From Labilithrix sp. (lineage in GTDB: Bacteria > Myxococcota_A > Polyangia > Polyangiales > Polyangiaceae): a stretch of DNA of 64,000 nucleotides. The DNA lies in assembly GCA_019637155.1 (NCBI GenBank), contig JAHBWE010000010.1, positions 310,001 to 374,000 of the forward strand. The letters run 5' to 3'. The notes below the pieces were generated by a model, which made no database searches, was not told the DNA's origin, and was given only the letters and a program-made list of their open reading frames with translations. Position 1 is the stretch's first letter. Each line of letters starts with the position of its first letter. A program made the position numbers and the translations under genes. Below are positions 23,734 through 35,583 of this stretch, one piece after another.

Positions 23734-24552
23734 TCACTCCGTGAGCGAGCGGAGGCGCTTCGCGTGCGGTCCCGACGGATCGCGGGCGAGGAGCTCGTCC
23801 GCCAGCTTCTTCGCCGCGGGCTTGTCTCCGCGCGCGACGAGGGCCTCCACACGGAGGACGCTCGCTTCGGTGCGGAGGGGGCCGTTCGCGAACGTCGCGT
23901 CGTGACGATCGAGGAGCGAGAGCGCGAGCGCGGTGTCGCCGGCGCCGAGGGCGCGGCGCGCGTCGTCGATCAGTCGCGTCTCACGCGCGAGCGGCGACTC
24001 GGTCGCCGCCGCGAGCGTCGGCTCCGCGCCAGCGAGCGTCGGCGACGGCGCAGCACGCGCCGGCGAGGGACGAGACGCCGGGCTCGCCGTCGTGACGACG
24101 GCTGTCGGGGCGGTCGCGCTCTGCCCTACGCCGGCGCGTGCGCCGGCCGCCGTCGGGGCGGGGGCGGGCTCCACGGGGCGCGCCGTCGGTCCGCCCGCGC
24201 GCACGGCGGGGGCGGCGGACGGTGTGACGGGTACCATCACCGTTTCCGTTTCCGTCACCGGCTCCTCCGGTGAGGCCGTGCGCTGTGCGACGATCGCGCC
24301 GCCGCCCGCTACTGCGACGGTGACCGCGCTCACCGCGACGACCTTCGTCCAGAGACCCGCGCCGGCGAGCTTCGCCGTCGTCGCGGCGGCCTTCGTGGTG
24401 ACCGCGGTCGTCGCGGCGGCGGCGCCGACCGCGAGGCCGAGCGCCGCGGCGGTGCGCTCGCGGGAGTGCTTCGTCGGCGCGTCGGCGCGCGCCGAGCCGA
24501 GGAGCTTCTCGGCGAGGTCGTCGTCTTCGAAGAGGCGCTTCGGATCGGTCAC
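23734..24552 (-). CDS. Single-pass membrane protein coupled to ECF sigma factor (putative anti-sigma)
   Basis: 272 residues. The cytoplasmic N-terminus (~60 residues) begins D-P-K-R-L-F-E-D-D-D-L-A-E-K-L-L. A hydrophobic segment lies at about 70-92, followed by an Ala/Pro/Thr-rich periplasmic linker and a helical C-terminal end with a TPR-like repeat (A-L-G-A-G-D-T-A-L-A-L-S-L-L-D-R-H). The GTG start overlaps the sigma-factor stop as GTGA. Position and topology fit an anti-sigma or sensor partner, but no zinc anti-sigma motif (HxxxCxxC) is present. Such sigma/TPR-membrane pairs are frequent in Polyangia. Confidence 0.7.
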   Translation of the reverse strand: MTDPKRLFEDDDLAEKLLGSARADAPTKHSRERTAAALGLAVGAAAATTAVTTKAAATTAKLAGAGLWTKVVAVSAVTVAVAGGGAIVAQRTASPEEPVTETETVMVPVTPSAAPAVRAGGPTARPVEPAPAPTAAGARAGVGQSATAPTAVVTTASPASRPSPARAAPSPTLAGAEPTLAAATESPLARETRLIDDARRALGAGDTALALSLLDRHDATFANGPLRTEASVLRVEALVARGDKPAAKKLADELLARDPSGPHAKRLRSLTE

Positions 24553-25145
24553 GTCACGGCTCCTTTCGCGCGCAGCTTCTCGAGGCGTGCCTTGAACTCC
24601 TCGCGCGCTCGACGGAGGCGCGAAGCGACGGTCCCGCTCGGGATCTCGAGCAGCGTCGCGATCTCGGACGTCGTCATCTCCTCGATCTCGTAGAGGACGA
24701 ACACGGTGCGGAGGTCGAGCTCCATCGCGTCGAGGATCCGGTCGAGGACGGCGCGGGCGTCCTTCTGCTCGATGATCTCGTCGGGGCGGGGTCCGCCGGG
24801 GAGGTCGTCGCCGGCGTCGGCGTGGGGGATCTCGCGCCGATACGCGGCGCTCCGGCGGATGTCGGACGCCACGCGCAGCGCGGTCCCGAAGAGGAAGCTC
24901 CGCTCGCTCGCGGGCGGGACGTCGTCGATCCTGCCCGCCGCGACGAGGAAGACCTGCTGCGCGGCGTCGTCGGCGCGATCGGCGCTGAGGCCGAGCCGGC
25001 GGAGCGAGCGCCAGATGAAGTCGAAGTGCTGCGCGAGCATCGCGCGGACGCGCTCGTCGCGGCTCGAGGCCACGAGCGCGGGTCCGGAGATCATCGCAGC
25101 GGGAGCCAACGGTGCGTGATGGGAGCCGGCGCCCATTCTGATCAC
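24549..25145 (-). CDS. ECF-type RNA polymerase sigma factor
   Basis: About 198 residues. Sigma-70 region 2 is seen in H-F-D-F-I-W-R-S-L-R-R-L-G-L and D-D-A-A-Q-Q-V-F-L-V-A. Region 4 lies at the C-terminus: T-V-F-V-L-Y-E-I-E-E-M-T-T-S-E-I-A-T-L-L-E-I-P-S-G-T-V-A-S-R-L-R-R-A. GTG at 25145 overlaps the upstream outer-membrane-protein stop as GTGA; ATG at 25136 or 25094 are alternatives. The downstream membrane protein is coupled to it. It probably directs transcription of its own operon in response to an envelope signal, but no target promoter motif can be assigned. Confidence 0.88.
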   Translation of the reverse strand: MIRMGAGSHHAPLAPAAMISGPALVASSRDERVRAMLAQHFDFIWRSLRRLGLSADRADDAAQQVFLVAAGRIDDVPPASERSFLFGTALRVASDIRRSAAYRREIPHADAGDDLPGGPRPDEIIEQKDARAVLDRILDAMELDLRTVFVLYEIEEMTTSEIATLLEIPSGTVASRLRRAREEFKARLEKLRAKGAVT

Positions 25146-26287
25146 CGAAAACGTACCCCTACGCCGAGCCTCCCGAAAATCGCGGCGGACGGAGCCTGGT
25201 ACACGTCGATCCCGGGCTCGAAGAAGAAGGTCTCGCGCGTGAACGGCACCGAGAGCCCGGCGTCGAGCTCGATCGACAGGATCTGGACGGGACGGATCGC
25301 CAGGCGCGCGAGCGCTTCGGCGGCGAGCCATGCCCGCGAACGGGCCCTCCGCGCGACGACGCCGAACGGCTCGGCGTGGATCGCGCCGACCGTGAACGCC
25401 GCGCACGGACGAAGCTCGAGCCTGCCGGAGGAGGTGAGCGCGAACCGGACGGGACAACCTTCGACCGCGCCGACCGTCCAGTCGATGTCGGCGCTCCCGA
25501 TCGCGGCTTCGCGCGTGACGAGGAAGCTCCTCCCGACCGCCGCGCGAAACGACGGCGACAGGAGCGCGCCGTCCCACAGGACGAGCTCGCCGTGAATGCG
25601 CCACGCCGGCACGAAGCCCGCGAGGCTGGAGCCTTCGAGCGCGACCCCGACGCCGAGCCGCGTCGCTCCGCTGGTGCCCCGTTGCGGTGCGCGCGGCGCC
25701 GGCGCAGCGCCCGCCGGCGCCGGAACGGGCCCGCGCTCCACCGACTCCACCGACTCCACCGACTCCGCCGACTCCGCCGACTTCGCCGGCGTCGGAACGG
25801 ACGCGGGCTCCGGCGTCGGAATGGGCTCGGCCGGTGCGGGCTCGCTCGACGGCGAGGAGGGCGACGCCGGAGCGACGGGCGCCGTCGATGCCGACGGATC
25901 GACCGCGAGCGCCGCGACGAGGCCGAGGGCCTCGACGACCTCGTGGCAGGTGGCTCCCTCGACCGCGCGTGGGCTGCTCTTCTGACCGCCGGCCTCGAAG
26001 TGGAGATGGCCGAGGAAGCCGCCGCTGTTCTTCGTGACCCGCACGTGCACGGCCCGCGCGCTCTCGCCGCGCGACGGCGCGCGCACGCGCGTGGTGCGCG
26101 CCGTGACCTGACCGAAGAACGCCGTCGCATCCGGGCATCCCGCAGGCGCTTCGTACGCGAGCGTGAGCGGCTCCGCATCCGGCTGGGCACGCGCATCCGG
26201 CTGGGCTCGTGCGTCCGGCGCGAGCGTGAGCATGAGCGCGAGCGTCGCCGCGGCAGGGCCCGTCGCCGCCGTGTGCTGCCACCGCAT
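25142..26287 (-). CDS. Outer-membrane-type protein at the head of the sigma operon
   Basis: 381 residues. A signal peptide ends A-R-A-Q-P and is followed by a small repeat (A-R-A-Q-P-D twice). Residues ~40-140 form one soluble domain with a Cys pair (A-G-C-P-D-A, A-T-C-H-E-V). A Pro/Ser/Glu linker holds S-A-E / S-V-E repeats encoded by GACTCC-type tandem repeats (about 25741-25790). The C-terminal ~190 residues look beta-barrel-like and end in an aromatic-basic F-R. TATCGT lies 8 bases before the ATG, suggesting a leaderless start. It is probably the sensory or effector partner of the following sigma factor. Confidence 0.72.
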   Translation of the reverse strand: MRWQHTAATGPAAATLALMLTLAPDARAQPDARAQPDAEPLTLAYEAPAGCPDATAFFGQVTARTTRVRAPSRGESARAVHVRVTKNSGGFLGHLHFEAGGQKSSPRAVEGATCHEVVEALGLVAALAVDPSASTAPVAPASPSSPSSEPAPAEPIPTPEPASVPTPAKSAESAESVESVESVERGPVPAPAGAAPAPRAPQRGTSGATRLGVGVALEGSSLAGFVPAWRIHGELVLWDGALLSPSFRAAVGRSFLVTREAAIGSADIDWTVGAVEGCPVRFALTSSGRLELRPCAAFTVGAIHAEPFGVVARRARSRAWLAAEALARLAIRPVQILSIELDAGLSVPFTRETFFFEPGIDVYQAPSAAIFGRLGVGVRFR

Positions 26288-26315
26288 CGCGTCGCACGAT
26301 AGCCCGAAAGCGGGA

Positions 26316-27116
26316 CTAGCCGTCCAGCGCGCGGAGGGCCTCGTCGCGGAACGCCGCGGGGACCGCGTCCGACGCGAGGTCGATCGCGTTGCTCCGCGTC
26401 GCGCCTTCGTACGCGGCGGCGATCTTCGCGACACCCTCGCGGTCGCCGTCCTTCAGCCAGTACCAACCCTTGAAATACATGTATCCTGCACTATCGAACC
26501 ACAGCGCGCGATCGAGGACCTGCGCGGGGAGGAGCGACCGCGAGCCGGCCGCGACCTCGGCGAGCTCCTTCTCTCCCGCCGCGACCTGCGCGGAGAACCA
26601 GTCCATCATCGGCGCGAACGCGGCGGCGCCGGCGGTCTGGGCGTCGGCGTTCTGCACGCGGGTCGCGCCGGCGGTCGCGAACGAGAGCGCCGCGTCGGGC
26701 ATGAGCGGCACCGCCGCGGGAGCGAGGACCGCGAGCGCCTTGCTCACCGGCCCCACGCCCTGTCCCTCGATCATGAGCGCGCCGAGGGCGGAGCCGATCG
26801 TGGTCCGGTCCGCCGCCTCGAGCGACGACCACGACTCGTTCGCGAGCGTCTCGGCGATCTCGGTCCAGACCTCGACGAGCGGCGGCGTCAGCCAGCGCCG
26901 GAAGATCGGGGAAGGGGTCCCGCCGTTCACGAGCCAGCTCGCCGAGAACGCCCCCGCGAGGAGATCCTGCATCGCGACCCCCGCCTCCCGCGCGCGAGCC
27001 ACCCCCCGCGCGACCGCGTCGTAGGCGAACGCGCCGGGAAGCCCCGCGCGCAAGCTCAGCTTTTCGGTGACGGCCAGAATGTGCCAATTTGCCGCATGTC
27101 GCTTCAGGGTGAGCAT
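26316..27116 (-). CDS. Conserved hypothetical protein, 266 aa, alpha-helical
   Basis: No signal peptide. The sequence is Ala-rich, predicted mostly helical, with W-L-T-P-P-L-V-E-V-W and Y-M-Y-F-K-G-W-Y-W-L as the most distinctive stretches. I do not recognise the family. It ends 28 bases before the outer-membrane-protein gene and runs in the same direction, so it may be the first gene of the sigma operon; the TANNNT hexamer in between suggests an extra promoter. The gene has normal codon bias and a clear ATG. Confidence 0.65.
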   Translation of the reverse strand: MLTLKRHAANWHILAVTEKLSLRAGLPGAFAYDAVARGVARAREAGVAMQDLLAGAFSASWLVNGGTPSPIFRRWLTPPLVEVWTEIAETLANESWSSLEAADRTTIGSALGALMIEGQGVGPVSKALAVLAPAAVPLMPDAALSFATAGATRVQNADAQTAGAAAFAPMMDWFSAQVAAGEKELAEVAAGSRSLLPAQVLDRALWFDSAGYMYFKGWYWLKDGDREGVAKIAAAYEGATRSNAIDLASDAVPAAFRDEALRALDG

Positions 27117-27268
27117 CGATGGGTCTCCGTCCGGAAAGCTCGAGAATTCATGGTCGTAGCAGCGGTGGGTGGGGGAGCCCCACCCGAAAAATGAGGCTCG
27201 AGGTCGATTCTGGGTTGCATGTCGCGCGATGTGGGCAAAAGTAACTCAACCTTCCTGGAGCTCTTCCG

Positions 27269-27763
27269 ATGCAACTCGTTCCCTGTCCCTCCTGCGCCCG
27301 TCACGTCAAGTCCTCGGAGTCGGCCTGCCCGTTCTGCAGCTCCGCCCTCTCCGGCGCGATGATGAAGCGCACCCCGTCGGCCCAGCGCCGGCTCGAGCGT
27401 CTCGCGGCCTTCACGTTCGCCGCCACGCTCGCGGTCACCGGCTGCGCGGTCGCGGGTGACGAGTCCGACACGGACAAGTCGGAGCAGGAGATCGGCGGCA
27501 TCCACGCGATGTACGGCATGCCGCCGCCCCCGGTCGACGCCGGCCCGCCCCCGGCCGAAGACGCCGGCCCGGCGCCGTGCACCACCGACAACGATGACGA
27601 GGATCACGGCGGCTTCGCGGCCCTCTACGGCATGCCCTCCTTCCCGCCGTCGCTCCCGCCGCCCTGCCCGACGGAAGACGCCGGCGCGCCGCCGCCCCCT
27701 CCGACCTTCGACGGCGGCGGCTTCCACGCGATGTACGGCATGCCGCCGGCCCCGCGCGACTGA
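27269..27763 (+). CDS. Small membrane protein with zinc ribbon and three Y-G-M-P repeats
   Basis: 164 residues. The N-terminal zinc ribbon has C-P-S-C and C-P-F-C 14 residues apart (M-Q-L-V-P-C-P-S-C). A basic stretch and a hydrophobic segment (about 45-62, ending T-G-C-A-V) follow, possibly a lipobox. The rest is acidic and Pro/Ala/Gly-rich with three spaced copies of (H/A)-A-(M/L)-Y-G-M-P at residues 79-85, 117-123 and 153-159, each after Gly-Gly. GGAG lies 8 bases before the ATG. A SPASM-type radical SAM gene follows 200 bases downstream, so the repeats may be modification sites (inference). Confidence 0.8.
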   Translation: MQLVPCPSCARHVKSSESACPFCSSALSGAMMKRTPSAQRRLERLAAFTFAATLAVTGCAVAGDESDTDKSEQEIGGIHAMYGMPPPPVDAGPPPAEDAGPAPCTTDNDDEDHGGFAALYGMPSFPPSLPPPCPTEDAGAPPPPPTFDGGGFHAMYGMPPAPRD

Positions 27764-27962
27764 CCACGACAGCGAACCGCACGACGCGAGGCGCCCGAGC
27801 TGCCAGCTCCGGCGCCTTCGCGCATTTGGGAACGTCCCCGCGTTCAAGCGAGCGGCGACGGACGGAGGAGGAGGCGCCCGACGGCTGCGAGCGAAGCCCC
27901 TGCGTTGGAGGCGGATCCTTCGCATTCGCGCCGTCGGGGTTCGTGCCGTAGCATCGAGGGCG
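27764..27962. other. Intergenic region before the radical SAM gene
   Basis: About 200 bases holding a short copy of the CAACGCAGGGGC repeat (27881-27907) and TAGCAT at 27949-27954, 8 bases before the radical SAM ATG. CGGCGCC elements near 27805 could form a weak hairpin. No gene is seen. Confidence 0.4.
27881..27907 (-). repeat. Short interspersed repeat, short form (copy 2)
   Basis: On the minus strand this reads CAACGCAGGGGC, TT, CGCTCGCAGCCGT. It shares both flanking blocks with 227-268 but lacks the internal hairpin. Confidence 0.45.
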
Positions 27963-29261
27963 ATGTCCGATATTGGGCCGCGTCCGCGCTTCCTCCCCAT
28001 CGCCCCCACTGCGAACCCCGCGCGTCGCAACCTGCCGCTCGCCGGCGACGCGCGCGACGTCGATCGGAAGTGGAAGCCCGTCTACGCCGTCTGGGAGATC
28101 ACGCTCGCGTGCGATCTCGCGTGCCGTCACTGCGGGTCGCGCGCCGGACGCGAGCGCCCCGACGAGCTGACGACCGAGCAGTGCTTCGACCTCGTCGACC
28201 AGATGGCGGAGCTCGGCGTCCGCGAGGTCACGATGATCGGCGGCGAGGCGTACCTCCGCGACGACTGGACCGAGATCGCGAAGCGCATCGTCGGGCACGG
28301 CATGCAGTGCGGCATCACCACCGGCGGCCGCGGCTTCACCGCCGAGCGCGCGAAGGCCGCCTACGAGGCGGGGATCCGCGCCGTGTCCGTCTCCGTCGAC
28401 GGGCTCCGCGAGACCCACGACAAGCTGCGCGGCCTCCAGGGGAGCTGGGAGTCCGCGATGAACGCGATCACGAACCTCCGTGAAGCCGGCATCGCCGTCA
28501 GCTCCAACACGCAGTTCAACAAGGCGAGCCTGAAGGAGATCCCCGAGCTCTTCGATCTCCTCATCGAGAAGAAGATCCGCGCGTGGCAGGTGCAGCTCAC
28601 GGTCGCGATGGGCCGCGCGGTCGACGAGCCCGCGCTCCTCCTCGAGCCGTACCAGGTGATCGAGGTCATGGCCGTCCTCGCGCGCCTCAAGCCGAAGGCC
28701 GACGCGAACAAGATCCTCCTCTGGCCCGGCAACAACATCGGTTACTTCGGCCCGTACGAGACGCTCCTCAAGGGGAACATGCCGCGCGGGCACATGGCGT
28801 CGTGCGGCGCCGGGCGCGCGACCCTCGGCATCGAAGCGAACGGCGACATCAAGGGCTGCCCCTCGCTCCCGACCGCGGACTACGTCGGCGGCAACATCCG
28901 CGACTACTCGCTGCGCACGATCTGGGAGCAGTCGAAGCCGCTCCGCTTCACGCGCGACCGCACGGTCGAGGACCTCTTCGGCTTCTGCCGCGACTGCTAC
29001 TACAACGACACGTGCCGCGCGGGTTGCTCGTGGACGACGCACGTCCTCTTCGGCAAGCCTGGCAATAACCCCTACTGCCACCATCGCGCGCTCGAGCTTT
29101 TGCGCGAGGGCAAGCGCGAGCGCATCGTGAAGGTGAGCGAGGCGTCGGGGCAACCCTTCGACCACGGCAAGTTCGAGGTCGTGGTCGAGGACTGGCCCGA
29201 CGATCTGAAGGTCCGCGCCGAAGAGATCGTGAAGACGGCGAACGGCTGGCTCAGCGATTAG
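27963..29261 (+). CDS. Radical SAM/SPASM domain protein (putative peptide maturase)
   Basis: 432 residues. The radical SAM motif C-D-L-A-C-R-H-C is at residues 50-57, followed by G-G-E-A-Y-L in the SAM-binding region. The C-terminus has a complete seven-Cys SPASM domain: C281, C299 (G-D-I-K-G-C), then C342-x2-C345-x5-C351-x3-C355, and C372. Full SPASM domains hold two extra [4Fe-4S] clusters and are typical of peptide or protein maturases such as anSME and RiPP enzymes. The Y-G-M-P repeat protein lies just upstream on the same strand and is the best candidate substrate in the window. Identification as SPASM is firm; the substrate is inferred. Confidence 0.92.
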   Translation: MSDIGPRPRFLPIAPTANPARRNLPLAGDARDVDRKWKPVYAVWEITLACDLACRHCGSRAGRERPDELTTEQCFDLVDQMAELGVREVTMIGGEAYLRDDWTEIAKRIVGHGMQCGITTGGRGFTAERAKAAYEAGIRAVSVSVDGLRETHDKLRGLQGSWESAMNAITNLREAGIAVSSNTQFNKASLKEIPELFDLLIEKKIRAWQVQLTVAMGRAVDEPALLLEPYQVIEVMAVLARLKPKADANKILLWPGNNIGYFGPYETLLKGNMPRGHMASCGAGRATLGIEANGDIKGCPSLPTADYVGGNIRDYSLRTIWEQSKPLRFTRDRTVEDLFGFCRDCYYNDTCRAGCSWTTHVLFGKPGNNPYCHHRALELLREGKRERIVKVSEASGQPFDHGKFEVVVEDWPDDLKVRAEEIVKTANGWLSD

Positions 29262-29274
29262 CCCGCCGCGTCCC

Positions 29275-30402
29275 TTACCTCGCGCAGGCGTAATAGAAGG
29301 TCGCCTTCTCCGACGCGGCGAAGCGTGACGTGTCGCCGTAGCGATCGCGGTCGCTCTTCTCCGAGTAGGTGCCGTTCGACACCTTCGTCGTCGCGGTCCG
29401 GCCCCACGAGTTCGTGGTGACGAGCGCCTCGCCGTCGGGACGGTTCGTCGTGTCGATGCCGTTCACGACCTCGATGTGCGTCGCCGCGTCGCCGGAGTTG
29501 TACCAGAGGAACACGTCGCAGCCGCGGGCGAGCGCGCGCTGCGCCTCCGTCGTCGCCGACTCGCGCGGACCGGTCCACGCCTCACTGAAGGCGTAGCCCT
29601 TGCCCTCGAAGTACGTCTTCATGCCGGCGATCGAGCCGCCGCTGGTGGCGGTCACGCCGAGCTCGGTGGAGAGCTTCTGCCACGCCTCCGGCGTCACCGT
29701 CGCGCCGTGGAGTCCGAGCCGCTGCGAGCAGATGCCGACCGCTTGCGTCACGCACTTGCCGTTGGGCCCGTCGCCCGCGAGCTCCGCGGTCCCCGCGACC
29801 TTCGACCACGTGAGCGCGTCGGTCGCCTCCTCCGGCGCGTCCGGCGTCACGCAGACGACGTTCTCGACCGGCGGGAGCTCATCGGCCTCCTTCGACGCCA
29901 CGGGCTCGAGCGCGGAAAGCTTCGACATCGTGAACGAGGTCGTGACGAGCTCGCGGAGGCCGCGCGTCGTGAGGTCGCCGCCTTCGAGCAGCCACTCGCC
30001 GATCGCGTCGGGCAATCCGAGCGCGGCGTCGCCGTTCGCCGTCGCCCGGCCGCAGATCATCGGGTGCACCTCGCCGCGCCCGCACGCGGCCGTGAAGCGG
30101 TCGGGCTCGAAGCCCTTCATCACCTCGTCGAACACCGCGTTCGGGTTCGCGACGCCGTCGTTCGCGCGGAGGTCCGCGCCGCGCGCGAGGGCAGGGAGGC
30201 CGTGGACGGCCCAGTACTCCACGGGATCGTTCGCGTAAGCGCGCGCCATCGCCGCGCGCGCGGCGTTGCTCTCCTCCGCGCTCCACGCGCGCGTGACGGG
30301 CTCCGGCGGCTGCGATGCGTCGCTCGGAGTGACGTTCGCACACCCGACGACGAGCGAAGCGAAGAGGGCAGGGACGACAAGACAGGTACGAAGACGGTTC
30401 AT
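29275..30402 (-). CDS. Lipoprotein with papain-like cysteine peptidase features
   Basis: 375 residues. AAGGAG lies 8 bases before the ATG, and the signal peptide ends V-V-G-C near residue 21. The C-terminal ~190 residues contain G-K-C-V-T-Q-A-V-G-I-C, then W-Y-N-S-G-D-A-A-T-H-I-E-V-V-N-G-I and V-T-T-N-S-W-G. The His and Asn contexts resemble the H and N of papain/C39-like peptidases, with the upstream Cys as candidate nucleophile. The first ~170 residues are a separate helical domain. The assignment rests on short motifs, so a non-catalytic homologue is possible. It converges with the radical SAM gene, 13 bases apart. Confidence 0.6.
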   Translation of the reverse strand: MNRLRTCLVVPALFASLVVGCANVTPSDASQPPEPVTRAWSAEESNAARAAMARAYANDPVEYWAVHGLPALARGADLRANDGVANPNAVFDEVMKGFEPDRFTAACGRGEVHPMICGRATANGDAALGLPDAIGEWLLEGGDLTTRGLRELVTTSFTMSKLSALEPVASKEADELPPVENVVCVTPDAPEEATDALTWSKVAGTAELAGDGPNGKCVTQAVGICSQRLGLHGATVTPEAWQKLSTELGVTATSGGSIAGMKTYFEGKGYAFSEAWTGPRESATTEAQRALARGCDVFLWYNSGDAATHIEVVNGIDTTNRPDGEALVTTNSWGRTATTKVSNGTYSEKSDRDRYGDTSRFAASEKATFYYACAR

Positions 30403-30498
30403 GTTCGAAACTCCTTGTCCGCTGCAGACGCCTGCGAAGCGGTGGAGTTTCGAGCGTGTGCGTCACCCTTCGGGACGACGTCACACTCTGGCGAGCCG

Positions 30499-34247
<3,749 letters not shown>

Positions 34248-34251
<4 letters not shown>

Positions 34252-35153
34252 TTCTTCTTTCCGGTGGCGAGGACGGTGCTGAAGTGCGGCTTCTTCGTCT
34301 CGCGGCACGCGACGTCGGCGTGGACCGCGGTCAAGCGCGCGCGGGCGAGGAGCTTCTTGAGATCGGCGGGCGACAAGCCGGGGTGGCGCTCGCCGTACGA
34401 CGCGGTGAGGTCCTTGTGCTCGTGGCGATCGAGCGAGAGCACGACGACGCGGCCGCCGGGACGGAGCACGCGCGCGCACTCCTCGACGACGCGCCGCGGA
34501 TCCGCCGCGTACGTGAGCGTGTGGAACAAGAGCGCCGCGTCGAACGAGCCGTCGGGATAGGGGAGGTCGGCGCCGTCGGCGACCTCCGCGCGGAAGCTCT
34601 TGGTCTTGCCGAGGCGTCTCCGAGCGGCCTCGATCATCCGCGCGCTCGTGTCGACGCACGTGAGCGAGCGGCAGTAAGGCGCGACGAAGCTCGCCGCCGC
34701 GCCGTCGCCGGAGCCGACGTCGAGGACGTCGCCGAGGTCGAGGAGCGCGGCGAGGCCGACCGCGAGCGACTGCCACGTCCGCCCCGGCGAGTAGTGGCGC
34801 TCCATCTCGCCCGCGACGGACTCGGGGAAGCGGCCGAGCTCGGCGAGCCGCTTCTTGTCGCCGGCGAGCGTCGGATCGCCGGCGAGCGTCGCCTCGTCGA
34901 GGACGACCTTGGCGGTGCCCGGCAGGGTGTCGACCGCGAGCGCGTAGAACGCGTGCTGGCCGTCGCGGCGGTCGCGCACGAAGCCGCCCTCACGCAGGCG
35001 CGCGAGGTGGGTCGAGACCCGCGACTGCGAGATGCCGGTGACGCGCACGAGGTCCGAGACCGTGAGCTCCCGCTCGCGCAGAAGTGCGCAGAGCCGCAGG
35101 CGATTTTCGTCGCCGAGCAGGTTCAGCGTCCCGACGTAGCGCGCGAGCTCCAC
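34248..35153 (-). CDS. ArsR-type regulator fused to SAM-dependent methyltransferase (SahR-like)
   Basis: 301 residues with a GTG start. Residues 1-85 form an ArsR winged helix (L-N-L-L-G-D-E-N-R-L-R-L-C-A-L-L, V-S-D-L-V-R-V-T-G-I-S-Q-S-R-V-S-T-H-L). From about 140 a class I methyltransferase fold begins with V-L-D-V-G-S-G-D-G, followed by L-P-Y-P-D-G-S-F-D-A and V-L-R-P-G-G-R-V. SahR regulators of the methionine/SAM cycle have this ArsR plus methyltransferase-like layout. Overlap with metH as ATGA and a perfect palindrome just upstream support control of metH and of itself. The effector is probably S-adenosylhomocysteine or SAM (inference). Confidence 0.9.
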
Positions 35154-35174
35154 GGCATCTGCTTATCAGGATGA

Positions 35175-35186
35175 GCGAATATTCGC
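35175..35186. promoter_or_regulatory. Perfect palindrome, likely operator of the ArsR-type regulator
   Basis: GCGAATATTCGC is a perfect 12-bp palindrome, A+T-rich in the centre, 21 bases upstream of the regulator's GTG. It would overlap the promoter of the regulator-metH operon, a normal place for an ArsR dimer to repress. It also lies 36 bases before the small plus-strand gene at 35223, which could be co-regulated. Confidence 0.6.
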
Positions 35187-35222
35187 AACCGACCCGCCGG
35201 CGGGCCGAAGCGCGGGTCACCC

Positions 35223-35543
35223 ATGAGCTCCATCCAAAATTACGCGAACTCCTCGAGCCTCCACTACGCGCTTCCGGGAGGTGGCGAATACGCCGAGGCC
35301 ACCGCGTCGGCGGCGCCCGAAGGCCTCGTCGACGACGCCCAGGCGGCCGCGGAGAACATGAGGAGCGGGAAGCCGGCGAGCGGACACGCCGAACGCGAGC
35401 CCGAGATCGTCACGGCGCGAGCGATGAAGATGAGCCGCTCGGGGCAGCGGGACCCGGCAGAGGCGACGACGGAGCCGGGTCCACCGCCGACGCGGGAGCT
35501 CAAACACGCGTGGGCTCTGGGCAACGTCGTCATCGCCGGCTGA
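35223..35543 (+). CDS. Small hypothetical protein, 106 aa
   Basis: The frame M-S-S-I-Q-N-Y-A-N-S-S-S-L-H-Y has high G+C third positions over its length and no signal peptide or membrane segment. The composition is acidic and Ala/Glu/Arg-rich with probable disorder. No ribosome-binding site is seen, and other frames of the same region are also open, so it may be a chance frame. It is divergent from the ArsR-type regulator, 70 bases apart, with the palindrome between them. No family recognised. Confidence 0.4.
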   Translation: MSSIQNYANSSSLHYALPGGGEYAEATASAAPEGLVDDAQAAAENMRSGKPASGHAEREPEIVTARAMKMSRSGQRDPAEATTEPGPPPTRELKHAWALGNVVIAG

Positions 35544-35583
35544 CCGTGGAGCGCTCGGGTGCGACGCGTTAGGATCGGGCGCG

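Noticed and set aside
34252..35222. Cobalamin riboswitch upstream of metH
   Set aside because: metH is coupled to the regulator gene with a 4-base overlap and no B12-box-like conserved segment is visible in the short upstream region.
35264..35533. Minus-strand 89-codon frame opposite the small gene at 35223
   Set aside because: It has no start context or family features and runs antisense to a frame with better codon bias; neither is certain, but only the plus-strand one is kept.
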